Assembly: GCA_905234005.1 (NCBI GenBank)
Contig: CAJOFW010000097.1
Location: 1 to 7,452, forward strand
Source: an uncultured Oscillospiraceae bacterium
GTDB taxonomy: Bacteria; Bacillota; Clostridia; Oscillospirales; Oscillospiraceae
DNA: 7,452 nt
Direction: 5' to 3'
The notes beneath the pieces were generated by a model, which worked only from the letters and a program-made list of their open reading frames with translations, did not search any database and was not told the DNA's origin. Made by a program: the position numbers and the translations under genes. The first letter of the stretch is position 1. The number at the start of each line of letters is the position of its first letter. This document shows, piece after piece, positions 1 through 6,400 of the stretch.

Positions 1-95
1 GCACGCCGACGGATGAGATCGCCGCCAGAGTCGGTCTCCCCCGTGAGGAGGTCGAGCGCGTTTTGAAGGAGCTCGGCGTCGCGCCCCGGCGCTGA
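1..95 (+). CDS. 3' end of an unidentified protein with a helix-turn-helix-like C-terminus (partial)
   Basis: One frame is open from the window edge to a TGA at 93-95. The last 30 codons read TPTDEIAARVGLPREEVERV and then a short tail ending in APRR. The pattern 'D-E-I-A-x-R-x-G-L-P-x-x-x-V-x-x-x-L-x-x-L-G-V' is what the DNA-contacting part of a helix-turn-helix or winged-helix domain looks like. The GC-rich codon use matches neighbouring real genes. The body of the protein lies outside the window, so the family cannot be named. Many proteins (DprA-like, transcription regulators, sigma-like factors) end in similar segments. No clear rho-independent terminator follows the stop. Confidence 0.55.
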   Translation, partial: TPTDEIAARVGLPREEVERVLKELGVAPRR

Positions 96-111
96 ACGGT
101 GCTGTGCACAA

Positions 112-154
112 TTGACAAACATTTATTGACAAGCGCCGCGCCGGCTATTATAAT
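112..154 (+). promoter_or_regulatory. Perfect-consensus sigma-A promoter of the secreted protein gene
   Basis: TTGACA at 126-131 and TATAAT at 149-154 are separated by exactly 17 bp, a full match to the vegetative (sigma-A/sigma-70) consensus. Transcription should begin near 161, giving a leader of about 40 nt. A second TTGACA lies 14 bp upstream at 112-117 but has no -10 box at a suitable distance. An 8-bp palindrome, TGTGCACA (103-110), sits just upstream. The matched promoter implies high constitutive expression. Whether the palindrome or the spare TTGACA binds a regulator is unknown. Confidence 0.85.
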
Positions 155-201
155 TGACGTATGGCGACACCGCCAAAGAAGAATTTAGGAGGAACAACCA
201 C

Positions 202-1101
202 ATGAAGAAAACGCTTGCAATCGTTCTGACCCTTGTGTTCGCGTTCTGCCTTTGCGCCACCGCGATGGCCGCCGACGCGTACACCGTCACCGTCGTGAAC
301 GGCACCGAGGACGCCGTCGTCGCCGAGGTGGAGCTTGCCGCCGGCGAGGATCTCGTCATCGTCATCTCCTGCTCCGCCCCCGCCGACATGGGCGCTCCCG
401 CCGACGGTGAGGACGGCGCCGGCGTCGTGACGACCGACGGCGCGATCGCCTACTCCGACATCACGACCGGCGGCCCGCACGCCTATCCCACCGCCGAGAC
501 CGTCACGATCACCGGCATCGCGTCCGACGCGACCGTCACGATCACCCCGAACCCCGATGAGGCCGGCGACTTCCCCGCGCTGACCATCAACGGCGAGAGC
601 TACGGCGCGGCCGCCTCCGGCGAGGCGTCCGGCGAGGCTTCCTCCGAGGAGCCGTATCCGATGTTCGAGGAGTACAAGGCGTATCTGCTTGAGACCCTGC
701 TTCTCGACGAGTTCTGGCAGGGCAACGAGGCCACCCTCCGCGCCGACCTTGACGCCGCCGAGACCCCGGACGCCGAGTGCATCCAGAACTTCACCGGCTC
801 CGGCGACGTCGATCAGGCCCCGGCCGGCGTCGTCTTCCCGATGACCTATGACGCGTGGTACGCCGCGAACGCCGGCGAGGCCGCCGGCTCCGTCGAGGAG
901 GCCTATGTGGAGTACATCCACGAGTGGCTTCTCGCCGAGCTGGAGGTCAACAGCAACATGACGATCGAGCAGATCGAGGACGAGTTCATGCCCCTCATCG
1001 AGGCCGGCAACTACACCGACTTCCCCGCTGAGATGCTCTACGGCGGTATGCTCGAAAACGGCGTCGCGATGACGTTCGAGGAATTCGCCGCGCAGTACTG
1101 A
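202..1101 (+). CDS. Secreted acidic protein with two C-terminal helical repeats, function unknown
   Basis: The gene encodes 299 residues. The start is ATG 202 because AGGAGG lies at 187-192 and the protein then opens with a textbook signal peptide. That peptide has MKK, a hydrophobic core to about residue 19, and a type I cleavage site after Ala-Met-Ala near residue 23. No lipobox precedes either early cysteine. An in-frame TTG at 154 would start inside the -10 box and is not credible. The mature N-terminal part (about 24-130) is rich in alternating Thr/Val and probably beta-stranded. A GEASGEASSEE linker (about 141-151) joins it to two similar helical segments (about 155-222 and 232-298). 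These share Y-x-x-Y-[LI] openings and M-T-[YF]-[DE]-x-[WF] ends. The mature chain has one Lys (159) and one Arg (180) against many Asp and Glu. I recognise no enzyme motif. Similar linker-bearing exported proteins seem common in Oscillospiraceae (from memory). A surface or extracellular role is inference. Confidence 0.85.
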   Translation: MKKTLAIVLTLVFAFCLCATAMAADAYTVTVVNGTEDAVVAEVELAAGEDLVIVISCSAPADMGAPADGEDGAGVVTTDGAIAYSDITTGGPHAYPTAETVTITGIASDATVTITPNPDEAGDFPALTINGESYGAAASGEASGEASSEEPYPMFEEYKAYLLETLLLDEFWQGNEATLRADLDAAETPDAECIQNFTGSGDVDQAPAGVVFPMTYDAWYAANAGEAAGSVEEAYVEYIHEWLLAELEVNSNMTIEQIEDEFMPLIEAGNYTDFPAEMLYGGMLENGVAMTFEEFAAQY

Positions 1102-1126
1102 TACGCGGCAAAACCGAAGCCCACAG

Positions 1127-1156
1127 GGGCGTCCGCCTTGCGCGGACGCCCTTTTT
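1127..1156 (+). terminator. Rho-independent terminator after the secreted protein gene
   Basis: GGGCGTCCGC (1127-1136) and GCGGACGCCC (1142-1151) form a perfect 10-bp GC-rich stem with a 5-nt loop, followed at once by TTTTT (1152-1156). It lies 25 bp after the stop codon. It insulates the secreted protein gene from the dgt-dnaG-rpoD operon, so that operon needs its own promoter. Confidence 0.92.
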
Positions 1157-1209
1157 GCGCGGAAAGAAATTTTTCTGCGAAAATAAAGGGGAAACAGCCG
1201 CGAACGTCG

Positions 1210-1215
1210 TATAAT
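1210..1215 (+). promoter_or_regulatory. Probable -10 box of the dgt-dnaG-rpoD operon
   Basis: A perfect TATAAT lies 52 bp before the dgt start, in an AT-richer stretch after the upstream terminator. No good -35 hexamer is found at 15-19 bp upstream (the 17-bp position reads AGGGGA), and there is no TG extension. The promoter may therefore be weak or need an activator. Initiation would fall near 1222. An AT-rich imperfect palindrome (1165-1176) lies further upstream and could act as an UP-like element, which is speculative. Confidence 0.6.
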
Positions 1216-1267
1216 ACCTTATAGAGAAAAACAGTGCGTTGTCGCTTCTATCGTTTGGAGGTGCGTT

Positions 1268-2275
1268 ATGGCCTGCCTGCGCGTTCAACGGGAGGAACAG
1301 GAAAAGCTCATCATCGGCCCGTTCGGGACGCTGTCGGCGCAGTCCCGGGGCCGGCTCGTGCCCGAGGAGGAGGACGGCATCCGCACCTGCTTCCAGCGGG
1401 ACGTGGACCGTGTGACGCACGCGAAGGCGTTTCGCCGCCTGCGCCACAAGACGCAGGTGTTTCTGCTGCCCGAGGGCGACCACTACCGCACGCGTCTGAC
1501 GCATACGCTGGAGGTCTCCCGGATCGCCCGGACGCTGGCCCGGGCGCTGCGGCTGAACGAAGACCTTGTGGAGGCCATCGCCCTCGGCCACGACCTCGGC
1601 CACACGCCGTTCGGCCACGCCGGGGAGCGCGCCCTGCGTGAGGCGGCGGGCGGCTTCAACCATTACGAGCAGAGCCTGCGCGTCGTGGACATCCTCGAGA
1701 AGGAGGGCCGGGGCCTGAACCTCTGCGACGAGACGCGGCTGGGCATCCTGAACCACACGACCGGCGAGCCTCACGACACGCCGGAGGCCGACGTCGTGCG
1801 CCTGTCCGATCACATCGCCTACTTAAACCACGACCTCGACGACGCGGAGCGGGCCGGCATCGTCGCGCCGGACAGCGTGCCCGCCATCGTGCGCGAACGC
1901 GTCGGCACGCGCAATTCCCAGCGCATCAACGCGATGGTGACGGACGCCGTCGCCGCGAGCGAAAACCGGAACGGGGAAATCGCCCTGTCCCCGGAAATGC
2001 GTGAGGCATACGACGCGTTTCACGCGTTCATGTTCGAGGCGGTCTACCGCAACCCCGTCGCGAAGGGGGAGGAATCGAAGGTACGCGATCTGCTCGGGCC
2101 GGTGTTCGAGTATTTCGCCAAAAGGCCCGACCGCCTGCCCGGCGAGTACCGGGCCATCGCCGACAGGGAGGGGCCGCGGCGGGCCTCCCTCGACTACGTG
2201 TCCGGCATGACGGACAGCTACGCGATCGCGACGTTTGAAAATCTCTTTATCCCGAAGAGCTGGAGTGTGAAATAG
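1268..2275 (+). CDS. dgt: Deoxyguanosinetriphosphate triphosphohydrolase-like HD-domain protein
   Basis: The product (335 residues) belongs to the dGTPase/SAMHD1-like HD superfamily, whose members cleave dNTPs to deoxynucleoside plus triphosphate in the cytoplasm and so limit the dNTP pool. The HD metal site is intact: His79 in RTRLTHTLEVS, His108-Asp109 in ALGHDLGHTPFGH, and Asp181 in SDHIAYLNHDLDD. Family hallmarks 'F-Q-R-D-x-D-R' (42-48), AFRRLRHKTQVF (54-65), NHYEQSLRV (131-139) and GILNHT (159-164) are all present. Length fits the short, single-domain branch of about 330-340 residues common in Firmicutes, not the longer E. coli Dgt, so nucleotide preference cannot be assumed. ATG 1268 is preceded by GGAGG at 1257-1261 with a 6-nt spacer. 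It is the first gene of the operon. dnaG follows after 3 bp in the same reading frame. The family call is secure, the exact substrate is not. Confidence 0.95.
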   Translation: MACLRVQREEQEKLIIGPFGTLSAQSRGRLVPEEEDGIRTCFQRDVDRVTHAKAFRRLRHKTQVFLLPEGDHYRTRLTHTLEVSRIARTLARALRLNEDLVEAIALGHDLGHTPFGHAGERALREAAGGFNHYEQSLRVVDILEKEGRGLNLCDETRLGILNHTTGEPHDTPEADVVRLSDHIAYLNHDLDDAERAGIVAPDSVPAIVRERVGTRNSQRINAMVTDAVAASENRNGEIALSPEMREAYDAFHAFMFEAVYRNPVAKGEESKVRDLLGPVFEYFAKRPDRLPGEYRAIADREGPRRASLDYVSGMTDSYAIATFENLFIPKSWSVK

Positions 2276-2278
2276 ACC

Positions 2279-4010
2279 ATGGCGTTTCCGGAGGCGTTTC
2301 TGGAGGAGCTGTCCGCCCGCAACGATATCGTGGACGTGGTGTCCGGCTACGTGCGCCTGACGAAGCGGTCGGGCGCGAATCAGTTCGGCCTGTGCCCGTT
2401 CCACAGCGAGAAGACGCCGTCCTTCTCGGTGAACCCGGAGCGGCAGATATTCCACTGCTTCGGCTGCGGCAAGGGCGGCGGCGTCATCCAGTTCATCATG
2501 GACATCGAGAATCTTTCCTACCCCGACGCGGTGGGCTTTCTCGCCCGGCGGGCCGGGCTCGAGGTGCCGGACGACGGGAGGGACGTGAACCGGGGCCGCC
2601 GCGCCCGGATGCTGGAGTTAAACCGCGAGGCCGCCCGGTACTTCTACCGCGAGCTGATCGCCCCGACCGGCGCGGCGGGGCAGGCGTATGTCGCCCGGCG
2701 CGGCATCGTGAGCATGGTGAAGCCGTTCGGTCTCGGCTACGCGCCGGATCGGTGGGACGGTCTTCTCGAGGCCATGACCGCGAAGGGCTACACGGTGCCG
2801 GAGCTGATCGACGCCGGTCTGTGCCGTGCCCGGAATAACGGCGGCGCTTACGACTACTTCCGCAACCGGCTCATGTTCCCTGTCATCGACGTGCGCGGCA
2901 GCGTGATCGGCTTCTCGGGCCGCATCCTCGGCGACGGCGAGCCGAAATATCTGAACAGCCCCGACACCCTCGTATACAGCAAATCCAAAAGCGTATTCGC
3001 CCTGAACCTCGCGAAAAAGTCCAAAAGCGGATATATTCTTCTCGCGGAGGGAAATATAGACGTAGTCAGCCTGCATCAGGCCGGGTTCGACAGCGCCGTC
3101 GCGAGCCTCGGCACGTCGCTGACCGCCGATCAGGCGCGGCTGCTGGCGCGGTACACGTCGCAGATCGTCATCGCCTACGACGCGGACGCCGCCGGACAGA
3201 AGGCCGCCCAGCGGGCGATCACGCTTTTGCAGCCGCTGGAGATCGGCGTGCGCGTGCTCACGATCCCGGACGCGAAGGATCCGGACGAGTTCATCCAGAC
3301 GAAGGGCGCGGAGGCGTTCCGAACGCTGATCGAGCGCAGCGGCAACCAGATCGAATACCGCCTCTCGCAGATCGAGAACGGCTTCGACCTCAAGACGGAC
3401 GAGGGACGCGTCGGCTACCTCAAGGAGGCGTCGCGGCTCATCGCGTCGCTGCCCAGCTCGGTCGACCGGGAGGTCTACGGGATGCGGGCGGCGGAGCGGG
3501 CCGGCGTATCGGCGGAGGCCGTGCGCGGCGAGGTCGACCGGGCGCGCAATCGCTTCGCCTCGAACGCGAAAAAGCAGCGGGAGCGCGAGGCCTCCGCCCC
3601 CCTGCGGGCCGCCCAGCCGCAGGCGAGGGAGCTTCGGTTCGAGAACGTCCGCAGCGCCGTCGCGGAGAAGGGGCTTGTGAACCTCCTCTACCGCTTCCCG
3701 GAGCGGTTCACGGACGCGGCGCTGTCGGGGAGCGATTTCTCGTCCCCGGCCCTCGGGCGGCTCTACGACGCGATGAAAACGCGTGCGCGGGAGGGACAGG
3801 CCGTCTCCGTCGCGGCGCTGGGCGAGAGCTTCACACAGGAGGAAATGGCGCTGCTGGCCGATATCATCAGCCGCGACGAGACGACCCCCGTCGCGGCGGA
3901 CGCGGCCATACGCGATTACATAAGGGTCATACAGGAAGAAAAAAACAAGGCGGCCCGGCAGGAGGATATGAACGCCTACGCCGCGTCGCTCAAACAGAGG
4001 AAAGGGTACG

Positions 4011-4030
<20 letters not shown>
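2279..4030 (+). CDS. dnaG: DNA primase DnaG
   Basis: DnaG makes the short RNA primers for replication and works at the fork with the replicative helicase. The 583-residue product has the expected three parts. The N-terminal CHC2 zinc-binding domain (about 1-100) has ligands Cys39, His42, Cys60 and Cys63 in GLCPFHSEKTPSFSV and HCFGCGKGGG. The catalytic core (about 110-340) contains 'F-R-N-R-L-M-F-P-V-I-D' and SGRILG motifs. Its TOPRIM fold has Glu257 in LAEGNIDVVSLHQAGF, SLGTSLT, and Asp301/Asp303 in YDADAAGQKAA. The weakly conserved C-terminal part (about 345-583) is where helicase binding is expected. Asn259 stands where many primases have Tyr (E-G-Y-x-D). Length is close to the usual 600. 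The start is ATG 2279, 3 bp after the dgt stop; its ribosome-binding site is poor (GGAG at 2262-2265, too far), suggesting translational coupling to dgt. The 3' end overlaps rpoD by 20 bp. Confidence 0.97.
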
Positions 4031-5318
<1,288 letters not shown>

Positions 5319-5351
5319 TACGGCGCAACCGCGAAAGGATGGAATATAAGC

Positions 5352-5621
5352 GTGGAAATCCTGTTTACCAGGTTGGCTGCAAAGGCATTGGAAAGCTATG
5401 ACAGACCGACGAAGCAGCGCATTAAAGCGGGGATAGACGGTCTGACCCAAAAACCGCCCGAGGGCGATATCAAGCCTGTGCAGGGGTATTCTGACGGGCG
5501 CTGTCGGCTCCGTATTGGCAAATACCGCATTGTTTACAAATTCGGTGTTGACGGAATGGTAGAAATCCTGTATATCATAGATATAGACAGTCGCGGCGGC
5601 ATTTACAAGAGGAGGCAATGA
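5352..5621 (+). CDS. RelE/ParE-family toxin of a type II toxin-antitoxin system
   Basis: The 89-residue basic protein has the compact RelE/ParE fold signature: an N-terminal strand MEILFTRLAAKAL, two helices (about 8-33), a 'G-D-I-K-P-V-Q-G' turn (38-45), RCRLRIGKYRIVYKF (50-64) and a final strand-tail with DSRGGIYKRR (79-88). RelE-type members cut mRNA on the ribosome, while ParE-type members poison gyrase; the sequence alone does not decide which. The start is GTG 5352, preceded by AAGGATGG about 9 nt upstream. It begins only 33 bp after the rpoD stop, with no terminator or recognisable promoter between, so it may be read as the tail of the dgt-dnaG-rpoD operon. Codon use is visibly AT-richer than rpoD, which suggests transfer. 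A short ORF resembling the start of an antitoxin follows immediately. Family is confident; activity in this cell is not. Confidence 0.88.
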   Translation: MEILFTRLAAKALESYDRPTKQRIKAGIDGLTQKPPEGDIKPVQGYSDGRCRLRIGKYRIVYKFGVDGMVEILYIIDIDSRGGIYKRRQ

Positions 5622-5622
5622 C

Positions 5623-5724
5623 ATGGCGCCTATATCACAGCAGATCGCGGAGATGGTAGAAATACTGCCCGATGCGGATCAGGAGCTTGCGCGCGGTGAA
5701 TATGTCATACTGTTCTCAAATTAA
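5623..5724 (+). pseudogene. Truncated antitoxin-like ORF (33 codons) after the toxin
   Basis: An AGGAGG at 5610-5615 sits 7 nt before ATG 5623, and the reading frame runs 33 codons to TAA at 5722-5724. The product begins MAPISQQIAEMVEILPDADQ. This resembles, from memory, the N-termini of antitoxins encoded just after RelE-type toxins in Clostridia, where 'I-x-x-x-I-x-x-L-P-x-x-D-x-x-x-A' leads into a longer chain of about 70-80 residues. Here the match stops after about residue 23, and the rest (GEYVILFSN) is unlike that family. The strong ribosome-binding site shows it was, or still is, translated together with the toxin. Reading it as a decayed antitoxin is inference; a genuine small protein is the alternative. 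Confidence 0.5.
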
Positions 5725-5870
5725 AAGCTCTGTTTCGTTACCGGGCGCAAAGCCTTGGAATTGCTGCCTTTTCGAGCGAATACAAAGTTCTTTTTGATAC
5801 TTTCAACTGGGAATGATACGGTTTCTGTCAGACAGCAGCCGGATAACAGCATAACACCCTCGCATGGAAA
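5725..5870. other. AT-richer spacer, probable decayed remnant after the toxin module
   Basis: This 146-bp stretch has no ORF with a convincing start and ribosome-binding site. Its composition matches the toxin gene rather than the GC-rich chromosome on either side. One frame, starting right after the short antitoxin-like ORF (about 5723-5815), is open with protein-like content (KALFRYRAQSLG, then EYKVLFDTFNWE before a TGA). This could be a leftover piece of a coding region, but I cannot assign a family. A small palindrome CTGTC-A-GACAG lies at 5825-5835. Confidence 0.35.
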
Positions 5871-5911
5871 GCCCCCGCCGCCGGCCCAATGGCCGGCGGC
5901 GGGGGCGTTTT
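5871..5911. terminator. Strong bidirectional hairpin between convergent genes
   Basis: A perfect 16-bp GC-only inverted repeat (5871-5886 and 5891-5906) closes on a CAAT loop. On the + strand it is followed by GTTTT, and on the - strand by TTT. It sits between the toxin region, read rightward, and the ribbon-helix-helix gene, read leftward, whose stop codon is only 9 bp away. It probably ends transcripts from both sides, and it is the first plausible terminator downstream of rpoD. Confidence 0.85.
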
Positions 5912-5919
5912 GGCGGTCG

Positions 5920-6090
5920 TTATTTGCCGCCCAGCTCGATCGGGCCGTGCTCGCGCTCGAAGGCCTGTACGCAGTTCCGGATCAGGATCATCACCTGACT
6001 GTTCGCCGAGCGGCCCTCGTAGTCCGCCACGACGTGCAGCTTGTCGAGCAGCGTATCCTCCAGACGGACGGTAAAATTCTTGATAGCCAT
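5920..6090 (-). CDS. Arc-type ribbon-helix-helix DNA-binding protein (56 residues)
   Basis: This small gene on the - strand encodes MAIKNFTVRLEDTLLDKLHV and continues to 56 residues. It fits the ribbon-helix-helix pattern: a short strand with alternating residues, KNFTVRL (4-10), that pairs with a second subunit in the DNA major groove. A first helix follows (about 12-24, DTLLDKLHVVADY). The turn EGRSANSQ (25-32) has the usual Arg-Ser-x-N-x-x, and a second helix runs from about 29 to 48. ATG 6090 has GAGG (complement of 6098-6101) 7 nt upstream. Family members (Arc, MetJ, CopG and antitoxin N-domains) repress their own promoters as dimers or dimer pairs. The divergent spacer holds two matching inverted repeats, as expected for autoregulation. 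No toxin gene lies next to it on its own strand, so it may be a stand-alone regulator of itself and the opposite 42-residue gene. Family is firm; target is inferred. Confidence 0.88.
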   Translation of the reverse strand: MAIKNFTVRLEDTLLDKLHVVADYEGRSANSQVMILIRNCVQAFEREHGPIELGGK

Positions 6091-6116
6091 GATAATACCT
6101 CAATTTGATTCCATTA

Positions 6117-6135
6117 TGGCTTCATTTTAGAGTCA
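6117..6135. promoter_or_regulatory. Operator-like inverted repeat 1 (left)
   Basis: TGGCTT (6117-6122) and GAGTCA (6130-6135) form an imperfect inverted repeat with a 7-bp spacer. It matches the right-hand site at 14 of 19 positions. It covers the -35 area of the rightward promoter and the predicted start point of the leftward one. A ribbon-helix-helix dimer pair is the natural candidate ligand, encoded 27 bp away. Binding is inference. Confidence 0.6.
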
Positions 6136-6140
6136 AACCG

Positions 6141-6149
6141 TGTTATAGT
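6141..6149 (+). promoter_or_regulatory. Extended -10 promoter of the 42-residue protein gene
   Basis: TATAGT (6144-6149) is a 5-of-6 match to the -10 consensus and is preceded by TG plus one base (6141-6143), the extended -10 arrangement that can work with a poor -35. The 17-bp position upstream (6121-6126) reads TTCATT, a weak -35. Initiation near 6156 would give a leader of about 48 nt and place the right operator at the start of the transcript. Confidence 0.6.
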
Positions 6150-6171
6150 ATTCAATATGACTTCTATTCAA
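6142..6171 (-). promoter_or_regulatory. Promoter of the ribbon-helix-helix gene
   Basis: Read on the - strand, TTGAAT (complement of 6166-6171) and TATAAC (complement of 6142-6147) are 18 bp apart, with 4-of-6 and 5-of-6 matches to consensus. Initiation near 6135 would give a leader of about 45 nt. The -35 box lies inside the right operator, and the -10 overlaps that of the opposite promoter, so both promoters compete for the same TATA segment. Confidence 0.55.
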
Positions 6172-6176
6172 AGTCA
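6158..6176. promoter_or_regulatory. Operator-like inverted repeat 2 (right)
   Basis: TGACTT (6158-6163) and AAGTCA (6171-6176) form a perfect 6-bp inverted repeat with a 7-bp spacer. It contains the -35 box of the leftward promoter and lies at the predicted start of the rightward transcript. Its centre is 41 bp from that of the left site, about four helical turns. A further single half-site, CAGTCA, occurs at 6182-6187, just before the ribosome-binding site of the rightward gene. Confidence 0.65.
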
Positions 6177-6203
6177 ATTCACAGTCAAAAAGGAGGCAAA
6201 ATC

Positions 6204-6332
6204 ATGGACGAGCAGAACGTGGACTACAAGGAGATGTATCTCAAAATGGTGCGGGCGTGCGAGGAGGCGGCGCGGATTCTGATCGAGGCGCAGCGGACAT
6301 GCGAGGAGATGTATATCGACGCGGCTGATTGA
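6204..6332 (+). CDS. Small amphipathic helical protein (42 residues), function unknown
   Basis: ATG 6204 is chosen because AGGAGG (6191-6196) lies 7 nt before it. The open frame further upstream crosses the operators and promoters and is not coding. The product starts MDEQNVDYKEMYLKMVRACE and ends in MYIDAAD. From about residue 8 to 38 it should form one amphipathic helix: Met, Leu, Val, Ile and Ala fall on one face and Glu/Arg/Lys on the other. Cys19 and Cys33 are two heptads apart and so on the same side. There is no membrane segment or signal peptide. I recall similar short 'KEMYLKM...A...A...E-E-x-Y' proteins in Clostridia genomes and mobile elements, without a known job. The divergent ribbon-helix-helix gene and shared operators suggest it is controlled by that protein, and it might be its partner. 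The strong ribosome-binding site and GC-rich codon use support real translation. Confidence 0.75.
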   Translation: MDEQNVDYKEMYLKMVRACEEAARILIEAQRTCEEMYIDAAD

Positions 6333-6340
6333 CGCGATAG

Positions 6341-6374
6341 AAAACGCCCCCGGATTCGATGGAATCCGGGGGCG
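6341..6374 (-). terminator. Terminator of the LCP-family gene
   Basis: A perfect 13-bp stem (6345-6357 with 6362-6374) closes on a 4-nt loop. Read leftward it is followed by TTTT (complement of 6341-6344), a rho-independent terminator for the - strand LCP gene that stops 27 bp away. Read rightward, the same hairpin follows the 42-residue gene but lacks a U-tract, so it should work less well in that direction. Confidence 0.82.
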
Positions 6375-6400
6375 TGCCGTATTACCGGGCGGAAAAGGCG

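Noticed and set aside
81..92. GCGCC-CC-GGCGC as a terminator of the first gene
   Set aside because: The loop would be only 2 nt, it lies inside the coding end, and no T-tract follows.
1191..1213. ECF-sigma-like GAAAC and CGTATA motifs before dgt
   Set aside because: The boxes are only 12 bp apart, too short for the roughly 16-bp spacing of SigW-type promoters.
5828..6103. Longer - strand frame of 91 codons
   Set aside because: It runs in another frame over the ribbon-helix-helix gene and through its terminator; its arginine-rich translation is typical of a GC-rich shadow frame.
5755..6108. Open + strand frame of 117 codons
   Set aside because: It crosses the terminator hairpin at 5871-5911 and lies antisense to the well-supported ribbon-helix-helix gene, and it has no ribosome-binding site.
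6105..6203. Upstream extension of the 42-residue gene to 75 codons
   Set aside because: The extension would translate through both operators and the promoter, while AGGAGG is ideally placed only for ATG 6204.
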